NCBI RefSeq assembly: GCF_000317225.1 | Contig: NZ_AJLL01000028.1 | Location: forward strand, 1 to 64,000 | Origin: Fischerella thermalis PCC 7521 | GTDB taxonomy: Bacteria > Cyanobacteriota > Cyanobacteriia > Cyanobacteriales > Nostocaceae | Direction of reading: 5' to 3' | Length of the DNA: 64,000 bases | Part shown: positions 18,347 to 26,074 of the stretch, piece by piece | How positions within the stretch are numbered: the stretch's first letter is position 1 | Layout of the letters: every line of letters begins with the position of its first letter | Notes under the pieces: generated by a model | Databases searched by the model: none | Told to the model about the DNA's origin: nothing | What the model saw: only the letters and a program-made list of their open reading frames with translations | Translations under genes and position numbers: made by a program

Positions 18347-18380
18347 ATTACGTAGAAGAACTGGAGAAATTATTTAGAAT

Positions 18381-18497
18381 TATGAACTAAATAACATGCA
18401 ATTAATTTACATATTTACCTCACCCTGCCTACGCTACCCCTCTCCGCGAGATCGGAGAGGGACTGGGGGTAAGGTTGTGTATTTTATTTAGTTCGCA
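18381..18497. mobile_element. MITE-like palindromic element
   Basis: The 11-bp inverted repeats GAACTAAATAA (18384-18394) and TTATTTAGTTC (18484-18494) flank a central hairpin CCTCTCCG-CGAGAT-CGGAGAGG (18439-18460), itself within CCTCACCC/GGGGGTAAGG arms. The core recurs in the opposite orientation at 30359-30379. It encodes no protein. It fills most of the 18347-18680 gap. Mobility is inferred from structure only. Confidence 0.6.
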
Positions 18498-18680
18498 TTC
18501 CTTAAAAAATACTCACAATTTTCCATAATTTCAAGAATAACTGACTTTAGTATACTTTTGCAACAAATTTAAACATGAAAAAACTTGTGATTTCATGTTG
18601 CATTTTCATGAAATCGAGTGTAAGCTAAATATCAAGTCAGGTTAAAAGCCTGATTTGACCAATAGAAACAAAGTAGCCCC

Positions 18681-19076
18681 ATGTTAGAAGGACTTTTCGG
18701 GACTCTTCAAGCATATCTACCGAGTGAATATCAAGGTTCAATACCGCGCAAATTGATTGTAGAGTGCAACATGATGAGGAGTGGCAAAGTCCCGGAGTTC
18801 TTAGTTACCATCGTAGGGCATCCGAATGAAGATTTTCGATTTCAGAAAGCAGACTTAGACACCTATATTTTGAGACGTCAGCTGCTGTTAAAACCTTGTG
18901 GTGTGGTGTTAATGGAGAACAGAACCACTGCGATCGATTGTTTAGAAGCAGGTTTACTAAATATTCTTCAAACTACTGGTTTTGGAGATGTAACCCTCAC
19001 ATTTCATAAGGGCTATTTTCTGTGTAAAGTAGCGTTTTCTTATCGAAGAAGTCTTGGAGACTACCTTAACAATTAA
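18681..19076 (+). CDS. hypothetical protein, 131 aa
   Basis: Not recognised. Soluble, mixed alpha/beta protein without signal peptide or membrane segment. It begins MLEGLFGTLQAYLPSEYQG and has a beta-rich core (IPRKLIVECNMMRSGKVPEFLVTIVGHP) and a C-terminal FGDVTLTFHKGYFLCKVAFSYRR. Three cysteines are not arranged as a metal site. No clear Shine-Dalgarno; the ATG at 18681 is the first good start. A strong terminator lies about 100 bases downstream, so it is probably a single-gene transcript. Confidence 0.65.
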   Translation: MLEGLFGTLQAYLPSEYQGSIPRKLIVECNMMRSGKVPEFLVTIVGHPNEDFRFQKADLDTYILRRQLLLKPCGVVLMENRTTAIDCLEAGLLNILQTTGFGDVTLTFHKGYFLCKVAFSYRRSLGDYLNN

Positions 19077-19176
19077 GATTTTTGTCCTTTGAAATACCAA
19101 GCAGTTATGAAACTGATGGTGGGGATTGAAAAATAAATAAATTTTGACTATCCAAAGAGAGTTGAACACCAACCCA

Positions 19177-19224
19177 GGGACTAGTTTACGTGGAGTACCA
19201 CGCGACTAGTCCCTTGTTTTTTTT
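19177..19224 (+). terminator. rho-independent terminator
   Basis: GGGACTAGT (19177-19185) pairs perfectly with ACTAGTCCC (19205-19213), with an inner CGTGG/CCACG pair, followed by TTGTTTTTTTT. Ends the transcript of the 131-aa hypothetical gene. Confidence 0.88.
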
Positions 19225-19254
19225 CAAAGGAAAACCTATAGGAGATCACTTCTC

Positions 19255-19503
19255 ATGGACTGTAAATATAAAGACCATCCTTTTCCTCCTTGTCGATTTG
19301 AGCAACATCCTCGTAACCCTAATATCTATTTTTGTCCCCACTGTCGGGAATCGTATGATGTGCGAGAAGTAGGAAATAAATTTCCTACCTGGCTGCTGTT
19401 GATGATTGCAATAGTCATTTTAATGATTGTTACTGGTAATCCTAAATCTCTTCAGGAGACTGAGGAAAATATTCCTACTCCTAACCCTAGTCAACTTGAG
19501 TAA
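19255..19503 (+). CDS. small zinc-ribbon-like membrane protein, 82 aa
   Basis: Not assigned to a family. Residues 1-40 carry four cysteines (C3, C13, and CPHC at about 27-30) with His residues, suggesting a small Zn-binding domain. A hydrophobic segment (about 46-62, WLLLMIAIVILMIVTG) is a single membrane span, and a short Pro/Glu tail follows. AGGAGA lies 10 bases before the ATG. The gene begins just after the terminator of the preceding gene and is followed 94 bases later by another small membrane protein, so the two may be cotranscribed. Confidence 0.65.
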   Translation: MDCKYKDHPFPPCRFEQHPRNPNIYFCPHCRESYDVREVGNKFPTWLLLMIAIVILMIVTGNPKSLQETEENIPTPNPSQLE

Positions 19504-19597
19504 GGCTCTTGTATTTGTTACTCTCCCTTACCGTAGTTAAGGGTGCATTTCATGACTAAATTTGACTTTTAAGCAAGTTTAAGTAAGGGGAAAAACT

Positions 19598-19837
19598 ATG
19601 AAAACTAATCTGCAAGACGACTATAATCTGCTATTCAAGTTCGCTGTTAAGGGACTCAAGTATTTTGTATTAGCATTAGTTGGCTTTGCGATCGCCTATG
19701 TTATATCTACAGTGCTTAACGTTGTCCCTATCGCTCAGATACTGCTATCATCCATTTTATGGCAATGGATGATGCGTATAGCTGTTTTCATTTTCTGTTT
19801 ATTTGCGATCGCTATCATTCTAGATTCTTGGCGATAG
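19598..19837 (+). CDS. small membrane protein, 79 aa
   Basis: Not recognised. Short charged N terminus (MKTNLQDDYNLLFKFAVKG), then two predicted membrane spans (about 20-40, YFVLALVGFAIAYVISTVL, and about 55-76, MMRIAVFIFCLFAIAIIL). AAGGGGAAA lies just before the ATG and supports the start. Located between the zinc-ribbon membrane protein and a dispersed repeat. Confidence 0.65.
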   Translation: MKTNLQDDYNLLFKFAVKGLKYFVLALVGFAIAYVISTVLNVVPIAQILLSSILWQWMMRIAVFIFCLFAIAIILDSWR

Positions 19838-19961
19838 CATTTTGTTGAGATTTTGCCTTTCACATTTGGCTGCTTAGAATTTAAAAAACATTAAATATTT
19901 ATCTTGGCTGAATTCCACTCAGCCAAGAGCAAACTTTTCCCAGACTAAGAAAAATTTGTTT

Positions 19962-20150
19962 TATATCATGTTCTGTTGAATACTTATACTGTCGCCTAGG
20001 CTGGTAATTGTTAATAGGTAATTGGTGAGACTACTTGCCGTCTTGGCTTATGCCGAGATGGCAAAGTAGCGAACCCGAAGGGTAATGGGGAAAAACCAAT
20101 GACCAAAAGCGAAGCATAATATCGTAAGCAATTAGCCGAACTTGATATTA
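19962..20150. repeat. dispersed repeat, copy B, with nested hairpin
   Basis: Shares TATATCATGTTC, ATACTTATACTGTCGC, AGGCTGGTAAT, CCAATGACCAA, CGAAGCATAATATCGTAAGC and AATTAGCCGAACTTGATATTA with copies A and C. About 65 bases are inserted in its middle, and 20029-20069 forms a long imperfect hairpin (CTACTTGCCGTCTTGGC / GCCGAGATGGCAAAGTAG). It occupies most of the 19838-20147 gap, and its right edge supplies the stop codon of the next minus-strand gene. Confidence 0.75.
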
Positions 20151-20381
20151 CTTAGCAGGATATTTAGCTAAAAATTCATCTTGAAATTCCACAAGTGCAT
20201 CACTCGAAATGCGCCCAAACTGTCCATCCGCTGGCGGATCAAGAAAATTCAACCAAATCAATACCTGTTGAATATGAGTGGCTAATTCTTTGTCAGCAGC
20301 GATCGCTTCAATTCCATAATCTAAAGAACCCTTATTATCTTTAGCTTGTTTGCTGGCTTGATAAAAATTTTCCAAACGCAT
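20148..20381 (-). CDS. small peptidoglycan-binding-like protein, 77 aa
   Basis: The region ELATHIQQVLIWLNFLDPPADGQFGRISSDALVEFQDEF (about 32-70) resembles one PG_binding_1 repeat (Q..L..L......DG.FG..S..AL..FQ). No signal peptide. GGGGA lies about 10 bases before the ATG at 20381. It sits 207 bases downstream of an N-acetylmuramoyl-L-alanine amidase on the same strand, which fits a cell-wall role. Its stop codon lies at the edge of dispersed repeat copy B, so the natural C terminus may have been cut or replaced by the repeat. Confidence 0.6.
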   Translation of the reverse strand: MRLENFYQASKQAKDNKGSLDYGIEAIAADKELATHIQQVLIWLNFLDPPADGQFGRISSDALVEFQDEFLAKYPAK

Positions 20382-20588
20382 AATATTTCATCCCCTGGTC
20401 AAAAACTAAAATTAAGTTCTAGTTACTTAATAAAACAACGCTCATTTTCGGAATTACGCATTCGCAGAAAATTAAATTGCTGGTAGAGTAAAATAGCGGC
20501 TCAGTTCATGAAGAACTTATCCAACAGCAGCCTGGCTGAGTTATGAAATAGCCTAAATATAGCTAATTAATTAGGAAAATAAATCACA

Positions 20589-21356
20589 CTAAGCTTCCTC
20601 TACAACCTTTCCATATGCATCGAAAATAAAATGCTCATCTCGATCAGCCTGACTTTTATCAACCCACTTCACCCAGTAGTGTTTTTCTTCGTATCTGAAA
20701 TCTAAAATAGGATATTTTCCAGGCTCAATATCTACCAAAGCTTCTTTTGGTATCTCCGATGATTGTTCTGTAGTAGGTTTCAATACTGTTTTTTGAGTAA
20801 CTTTCAAAAGATATTTTTTTCCTTCAGCAGGTTTTGGTTCATCTGTGTCTGTATCTCCAATTAAACCATCCTTGATTGCTTCAGCCATTTTTTCAGCATT
20901 GAAGCGATCCATGTCTGCTTTGGAATCACAAAAACAACACTCTACTAAAATAGCCGGCATTGAGGTATTTTTAATCACAAAAAACGGGGTGCTTTTGACG
21001 CCCTTATTTTTAAATCCGAGTTTAACAATTTCGTTGAGAACAGACCTAGCTATAGCTTTAGACGTATTACTAATAGCAAAAACTTCTGTGCCATTCGCTT
21101 GCCCATTAAATGCATTAAAATGTATGGAGACAAAGACATCTACATTGTTGCTATTAGCTTTCTCAACTCGTTTTCTGAGTGACTCTCCCACAGTTACAGC
21201 TGTTGTAGGAGTGCAATTAATAACACTATGACCTGCGGCTGCCAACTTTTGCATCAAAAATGTACCAACCGCTTTCGTTAATTTATCTTCTTTTTCGACT
21301 CCAACCGCCCCTGTATCTGGAGGGCAATTGTGTCCTATATCAATTCCAAATTTCAT
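20589..21356 (-). CDS. N-acetylmuramoyl-L-alanine amidase (Amidase_3)
   Basis: Zinc hydrolase that cuts the MurNAc-L-Ala bond of peptidoglycan. 255 aa. Amidase_3 domain at about 1-168 with ligands H9 (DIGH), Glu near 21-23, H79 (VFVSIHFNA) and catalytic E139 (AILVECCF). The C-terminal 85 residues (KKYLLKVTQKTVLKPTTEQS...) form a separate beta-rich domain, perhaps SH3-like wall binding. No signal peptide is visible, unlike typical AmiC proteins, so it resembles phage-type or self-lysis endolysins; export would need another route. GGGAA precedes the ATG. The PG-binding-like small gene lies downstream. Confidence 0.88.
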   Translation of the reverse strand: MKFGIDIGHNCPPDTGAVGVEKEDKLTKAVGTFLMQKLAAAGHSVINCTPTTAVTVGESLRKRVEKANSNNVDVFVSIHFNAFNGQANGTEVFAISNTSKAIARSVLNEIVKLGFKNKGVKSTPFFVIKNTSMPAILVECCFCDSKADMDRFNAEKMAEAIKDGLIGDTDTDEPKPAEGKKYLLKVTQKTVLKPTTEQSSEIPKEALVDIEPGKYPILDFRYEEKHYWVKWVDKSQADRDEHFIFDAYGKVVEEA

Positions 21357-21514
21357 TTTTATATTCCCAGCTTTTTGCTTACTTAAGTATTTACTACTTA
21401 ATAAGCACTATAGCAACACTGTATCATATTTGACATAAAATCAATCTAAAGTTACAAATTCTATGAATTGAGGTGAAGCGATCGCTTTTTTACAATCAAG
21501 GCTAATCTAAAAGA

Positions 21515-22345
21515 ATGCTATCCACTCAAACTCCACTATTGCGACTTTCGCAAGGACAACTCAACCTGCTAGAACGTTGTCCACGACAATTTCAACACAC
21601 CTACTTAGAACAACTCTATTCTCCCACCGAAATAAAACGGGAAGAACACCAGACTTTAGGGAGTCTCTTTCACCTGCTGATGCAACAGCGAGAAATGGGC
21701 TTACCTATTGATAGTTTTTTGCAAACAGATGACCGATTGCAAAGTTTGATGACAGCTTTTACGAAAGCAGCTCCAGAAATTTTAACACCTATTAATCATA
21801 GTCAAACTTTTCGAGAAAGCGAACATTTCCGCACCTTACAGATCCAAAATTATTTACTCACCGTCGTTTATGATTTACTAATTGCAGATAATCAACAAGC
21901 ACAAATTTTCGACTGGAAAACTTATGCCAAACTACCCAATAAACGCAAATTAGAACAAAACTGGCAGACACGTCTTTATATGTACGTATTAGCCGAGACT
22001 AGCGATTATCTGCCAGAAAATATTTCCATGACATATTGGTTTGTTCAATCTGAAGGTAAACCACAAAGTATTAAATTTAGTTACGATTATAACCAACACG
22101 AAAAGACTGCCAAAAAACTCAAACAACTACTAAGTAAACTAACCACTTGGCTGGAAGATTACCAACAAAAAAAAGATTTTCCGCAGGTTTCAGAAGGTAG
22201 TAAAACTTGCCAATATTGTCACTTTACCAAGAAGTGTAATCGTAATTACGCTCATCTTGCCCAGAAACCACAAGGAAACTCTCCTCTCCAAGAATTAGAC
22301 ACCAACCTCACGAATATCGCTAATATTCAAGAAGTATCTCTATAA
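21515..22345 (+). CDS. PD-(D/E)XK nuclease, RecB/Cas4-like with Fe-S cysteines
   Basis: 276 aa. All RecB-family nuclease motifs are visible: G49-SLF-H53; D120 (VVYD); D133-W-K135 (IFDWKT); Q151...Y155 (QTRLYMY). C22 near the N terminus together with C232, C235 and C241 (CQYCHFTKKC) matches the four-cysteine 4Fe-4S staple of AddB and Cas4. A catalytically competent DNA exonuclease or endonuclease is therefore expected. There are no cas1/cas2 genes and no CRISPR array in the window, so it is a stand-alone enzyme. A GNAT enzyme and recJ follow on the same strand, but repeats separate them. Confidence 0.88.
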   Translation: MLSTQTPLLRLSQGQLNLLERCPRQFQHTYLEQLYSPTEIKREEHQTLGSLFHLLMQQREMGLPIDSFLQTDDRLQSLMTAFTKAAPEILTPINHSQTFRESEHFRTLQIQNYLLTVVYDLLIADNQQAQIFDWKTYAKLPNKRKLEQNWQTRLYMYVLAETSDYLPENISMTYWFVQSEGKPQSIKFSYDYNQHEKTAKKLKQLLSKLTTWLEDYQQKKDFPQVSEGSKTCQYCHFTKKCNRNYAHLAQKPQGNSPLQELDTNLTNIANIQEVSL

Positions 22346-22446
22346 AAGGAATTGTTAGTGTTTGGTAGTTAGTGGTTGGTAGTTGGTAGTTGATTGTTAC
22401 GACACCCAAACATCAAACAACAACCAAAAAACAACAATATGATTTT

Positions 22447-23079
22447 ATGCATTCACAAGAATTTGATGCGGTTTATGTCCGCGAATTAGAAATTGACGAT
22501 ATCGCCCCTGTCTATCATTTAGGAGAAGAACTATTTACCAGTGATTTGTATCCTTACTTATATCGTTGCTGGGATGAATGGGAGGTGATTGGACTTTATA
22601 ACACCGATCCAGAATACTGTTTAGTTGCAGAAATTGATGGACAACTTGCAGGATTTATTTTAGGAACCATCATTACCAAAGCATCCTGGACTTACGGATA
22701 TATTCTCTGGCTAGGAGTCAGCCCAAAATTTCAACGACGCCGTGTAGGTGACAAATTAGTTGATACTGTCATCGCCCGCATGATTGAAGATGGGGCGCGG
22801 TTCATGTTGGTAGACACAGATCCAGAAAACGTAGCAGCAGTGAAATTTTTTAGCCGCAAAGGTTTTGGTAATATCCGCCAACATATTTTCTTATCAATGA
22901 ATTTAAGCAAACACGAACATTATGGCAGACTAATTGATTACGAACGACAAAAAGCCGAAAGGGCGGGTTATAAGCGATCGCGTCCTATCCGCACTCGTAA
23001 AGCTGAAGCGATAGTCAATGAAGTAGCCCTGAATGGTCTCATTAGTGAATCTCAACACCAAGAAGATTCTGTAATTTAA
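22447..23079 (+). CDS. GNAT N-acetyltransferase (RimI-like)
   Basis: Acetyl-CoA-dependent N-acetyltransferase, about 210 aa from the ATG at 22447; the frame opens at a TTG at 22390, but that lies in TTGGTAG repeats. GNAT fold: YVRELEIDDIAPVYHL; YCLVAEIDGQLAGFILG; WLGVSPKFQRRRVGDKLVDTVIARM (the acetyl-CoA loop, here QRRRVG); ARFMLVDTDPENVAAVKFFSRKGFGN. The Arg/Lys-rich extension (ERAGYKRSRPIRTRKAEA) is longer than in RimI. The substrate, perhaps a protein N terminus or polyamine, is unknown. Confidence 0.85.
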   Translation: MHSQEFDAVYVRELEIDDIAPVYHLGEELFTSDLYPYLYRCWDEWEVIGLYNTDPEYCLVAEIDGQLAGFILGTIITKASWTYGYILWLGVSPKFQRRRVGDKLVDTVIARMIEDGARFMLVDTDPENVAAVKFFSRKGFGNIRQHIFLSMNLSKHEHYGRLIDYERQKAERAGYKRSRPIRTRKAEAIVNEVALNGLISESQHQEDSVI

Positions 23080-23090
23080 ACATCAAACAT

Positions 23091-23228
23091 CTATACTGTC
23101 GCGTAGGCTGGTAATAGGTAATGGGTAATTGGTAATGGGTTATTAAGATACTGATGATTTTCCCATGCCCAATGCCCTATGACCAACAACGAAGCATAAT
23201 TAATACTGTAAGCAATTAGCCGAACTTT
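23091..23228. repeat. dispersed repeat, copy C
   Basis: CTATACTGTCGCGTAGGCTG, then GGTAATAGGTAATGGGTAA tracts, CTATGACCAACAACGAAGC and CTGTAAGCAATTAGCCGAAC match copy B. It fills the GNAT-recJ gap and ends 15 bases before the recJ start, so it must supply or be part of the recJ leader. Confidence 0.75.
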
Positions 23229-23243
23229 ATAGAAAAATTTTAT

Positions 23244-25607
23244 ATGTATGCCCAGCAGTGGATTTTGACATCAACAGAACAACCGCCTGAGTGGTTCTTA
23301 GAAGCTGTCAAGGAGTATACACCCACATCTAGCGGACAGTTTGCAGCACAGCTGTTGTGGCAACGTGGTATAGCCACTATATCACAATTAGCGGCTTTTG
23401 TCAATCCCAAAAATTACTTACCTGCAAGTCCGTTTGAGTTTGGGCAGGAAATGCATCTGGCGGTAGAACGCTTAGAAAGGGCATGGAAATTTGGTGACAA
23501 AGTTGCCATTTGGGGAGACTTTGACGCCGACGGTATTACCTCCACAGCTGTGTTATGGGATGGCTTGGGGCAATTTTTTCGCCAAAATTCGCAGTTATTT
23601 TATTACATTCCCAATCGCTTAACAGAATCCCACGGACTCAACTGTCAGGGCATAGATAAGCTGGCAAATCAAGGATTTAATTTAATTGTAACTTGTGATA
23701 CTGGTAGTACGAATATTGATGAAATTACTTATGCTAATCAGCTAGGTATTGATGTAATTGTTACAGACCATCACACTCTGCCAGCAGAACGTCCACCTGT
23801 AACGGCGATTATTAATCCTCGATATTTGTCCAGTGATCATCAATTATTTCATCTTTCTGGAGTGGCAGTTGCTTACAAGTTAGTAGAAGCTTTGTATCAA
23901 ACTTTGCCAGAGATTCCGCAACAACCATTAGAATATTTGTTGGATTTAGTGGCAGTAGGGTTAATAGCTGACTTAGTGCAGTTGAGCGGAGATTGCCGCT
24001 ATTTAGCACAATTGGGAATTGAACGGTTGCAAGAAGATTTTAAACTACCACCCGCCCAGCGACGACGCCCAGGGGTAGGACGATTGTTGGAATTGTGTCA
24101 GAAAAGTGGCGATCGCCCCACGGATATTTCCTTTGGACTTGGCCCCCGTATCAATGCTGTCAGTCGCATTCAAGGTGATGCTAGCTTCTGTGTAGAATTA
24201 CTGACTAGTCGCGACCAAGCACGTGTTCACCAGTTGGCGGAAACAACAGAATTAGCCAACTCTCGCCGCAAGTCTCTACAAAAAGAGGTCGCCCAACAAG
24301 TCAACCACAAGATCACCCAAATGGACTTGTCAACCACCAGCGTCATCGTTTTAGCCGATCCTCAGTGGGCTGTTGGCGTTTTGGGATTAGTAGCAGGACA
24401 AGTCGCACAAGAGACGGGACGACCGACTATTTTGTTAAGTACAGAAGGGGTCGGGGGAGTAGGAGGAGAAGATACTCCTCACACCCCTCACACTTCCCCC
24501 ACTATTTCTCCTCTTCTAGCCCGTGGCTCTGCTCGTTCCGTTAACTCTGTTGATCTATACCAGCTAGTCAAAAATCAAGCCCATCTGTTACATCGTTTTG
24601 GCGGACATCCTTATGCGGCGGGGTTGAGTCTACCAGTGGAAAATATTCCTTTATTTACAGAGGCGATTAACCAACAATTACGGCAAACTTTGGGTGGTAC
24701 AACTTTAACACCAACAGTACAAGCGGATTTGGTGGTGACAGTAGCGGATTTGGGGAAAGAATTATTTTTAGAATTAAAACTTTTAGAGCCTTGTGGTATG
24801 GGTAATCCGGTGCCAAAATTACTGATACAAAATTGTTGGTTTGAAAATGCTTGGCATCGCAATCAACAAGATTCTCGGGGCAATAAGATACAGTATATTA
24901 AAGCCGAGTTTGATATTCGGGATGAGTCTACCAAAAATCCTTTTCCTGGTGTGTGGTGGGGACACTACAAGGATGAATTGCCACCGGGACGCTGTGATTG
25001 CATTGTAGAGTTAGATTACAATACCTTCAAAAAACGTTATGAAATTCGCTTAATTGCCGTACGTTCTTGCGAAAAATCTGCACGACTGACTCCACACTCC
25101 ATACAAATATTAGATTGGCGCAATATCACTACTCCCCCTACTCTCCCCAATCCCCCATTCTTAGTTAAAGAATGTCCTACCAGTTGGGATGATTTACGGG
25201 TATGGTTGAGACGATCGCTTCACAATCAGCAACCATTAGCGATCGCCTGGTCTAAAACAGAACATCAACCCCCAGAACAAATTTGGTTGACATTGGTAGG
25301 AATTGCCAAATATCTTAGTCGCACCAATCAATTAGTTACCCGTGTTCAGCTTCTGCAAAAACTTGGCATCGGTGACCAAAGTTTACTCATGGGTTTAAGG
25401 GCATTAAAATATTTAGGTTTTACAATCCAAAGACAAGATCGTTATCTGCAAATCAACCAACAACCAAATACTGAATCTGTACTAGCAGAGACTGCTGTTA
25501 ACAAGTTTTTGGCTGCTGTTCGTGAAGAACAATTTCAGCGCCAGTATTTCGCCGAAGTACCTATATCAACAATTCAAGCGATCGCATTTACATCAGTTAT
25601 CAGTTAG
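23244..25607 (+). CDS. recJ: single-stranded-DNA-specific exonuclease RecJ
   Basis: 5'-3' ssDNA exonuclease of recombination and mismatch repair. 787 aa. DHH phosphoesterase motif I GDFDADGITS (91-100), motif III VTDHH (about 172-176), DHHA1 domain with FGGHPYAAGLS (about 450-460), then an OB-like domain and a cyanobacterial C-terminal extension (about 620-787) with a helix-turn-helix-like VTRVQLLQKLGIGDQSLLMGLRALK. Residues about 401-432 (GVGGVGGEDTPHTPHTSPTISPLLARGSAR) look like an in-frame low-complexity repeat insertion between conserved blocks. The last codons lie in a 27-bp sequence repeated 379 bases downstream, so the true C terminus may be altered. Confidence 0.94.
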   Translation: MYAQQWILTSTEQPPEWFLEAVKEYTPTSSGQFAAQLLWQRGIATISQLAAFVNPKNYLPASPFEFGQEMHLAVERLERAWKFGDKVAIWGDFDADGITSTAVLWDGLGQFFRQNSQLFYYIPNRLTESHGLNCQGIDKLANQGFNLIVTCDTGSTNIDEITYANQLGIDVIVTDHHTLPAERPPVTAIINPRYLSSDHQLFHLSGVAVAYKLVEALYQTLPEIPQQPLEYLLDLVAVGLIADLVQLSGDCRYLAQLGIERLQEDFKLPPAQRRRPGVGRLLELCQKSGDRPTDISFGLGPRINAVSRIQGDASFCVELLTSRDQARVHQLAETTELANSRRKSLQKEVAQQVNHKITQMDLSTTSVIVLADPQWAVGVLGLVAGQVAQETGRPTILLSTEGVGGVGGEDTPHTPHTSPTISPLLARGSARSVNSVDLYQLVKNQAHLLHRFGGHPYAAGLSLPVENIPLFTEAINQQLRQTLGGTTLTPTVQADLVVTVADLGKELFLELKLLEPCGMGNPVPKLLIQNCWFENAWHRNQQDSRGNKIQYIKAEFDIRDESTKNPFPGVWWGHYKDELPPGRCDCIVELDYNTFKKRYEIRLIAVRSCEKSARLTPHSIQILDWRNITTPPTLPNPPFLVKECPTSWDDLRVWLRRSLHNQQPLAIAWSKTEHQPPEQIWLTLVGIAKYLSRTNQLVTRVQLLQKLGIGDQSLLMGLRALKYLGFTIQRQDRYLQINQQPNTESVLAETAVNKFLAAVREEQFQRQYFAEVPISTIQAIAFTSVIS
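24447..24545 (+). repeat. in-frame low-complexity insertion in recJ
   Basis: GGGGGAGTAGGAGGAGAAG followed by CTCCTCACACCCCTCACAC and a CCCGTGGCTCTGCTCGTTC segment, of the same type as the CTCACACCCCTCATACC tracts at 33270-33318. Confidence 0.6.
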
Positions 25608-25981
25608 TGGTGAGGGGATCGCTGTCTTGGACGCCACGTGCTACAAGCCGGAAAACCCGTCCAACGCAGTGGTTCTGGTTCCCGTCACGCAGACGCCCGC
25701 AGGGCTGCTTCAAGGTAGAATCGGGTGATGAAAAAAATTATCTTTGAACCACAAAGACACCAAGACACTAAGAGGAAAATAATCCTCTATACTGAGGTTT
25801 TTTTAAAGTAGATTAGTACTTACAATTTCACAACTAAAGTAAAACTGCGACTGGACGCATAGCTTCATCAGTCACAATTTTTTTGTTAACAGGTAGCATA
25901 ACTGTTTGCTTGAGATACGATGTTTAATCTTTTGATCTTAGCTTTTTTACTTGTAAGCGATCGCATTTACATCAGTTATCA
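25576..25981. repeat. 27-bp direct repeat bracketing about 350 bp of repeat-derived DNA
   Basis: AAGCGATCGCATTTACATCA followed by GTTATCA occurs at 25576-25602 (the recJ 3' end) and again at 25955-25981. Between them lie a GC-rich block (about 25620-25730, GACGCCACGTGCTACAAGCC... ACGCAGTGG) and the ACCACAAAGACACCAAGAC repeat (25748-25766), which has CACAAAGACACCAAGAC in common with the cobN insertion type. Looks like an insertion with duplicated target or a local tandem duplication. No gene in 25608-26074. Confidence 0.7.
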
Positions 25982-26074
25982 AGCTATCAGGCATATGGTG
26001 GAGGAACTGTGACTCAGCTGATATAACTAATAACTATTAAATACGTCCAGTCTCAGCAATTCTAACTGGAATCC

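Noticed and set aside
25522-25728. Frame overlapping the recJ 3' end
   Set aside because: Different frame from recJ and spans the dispersed repeat; no independent support.
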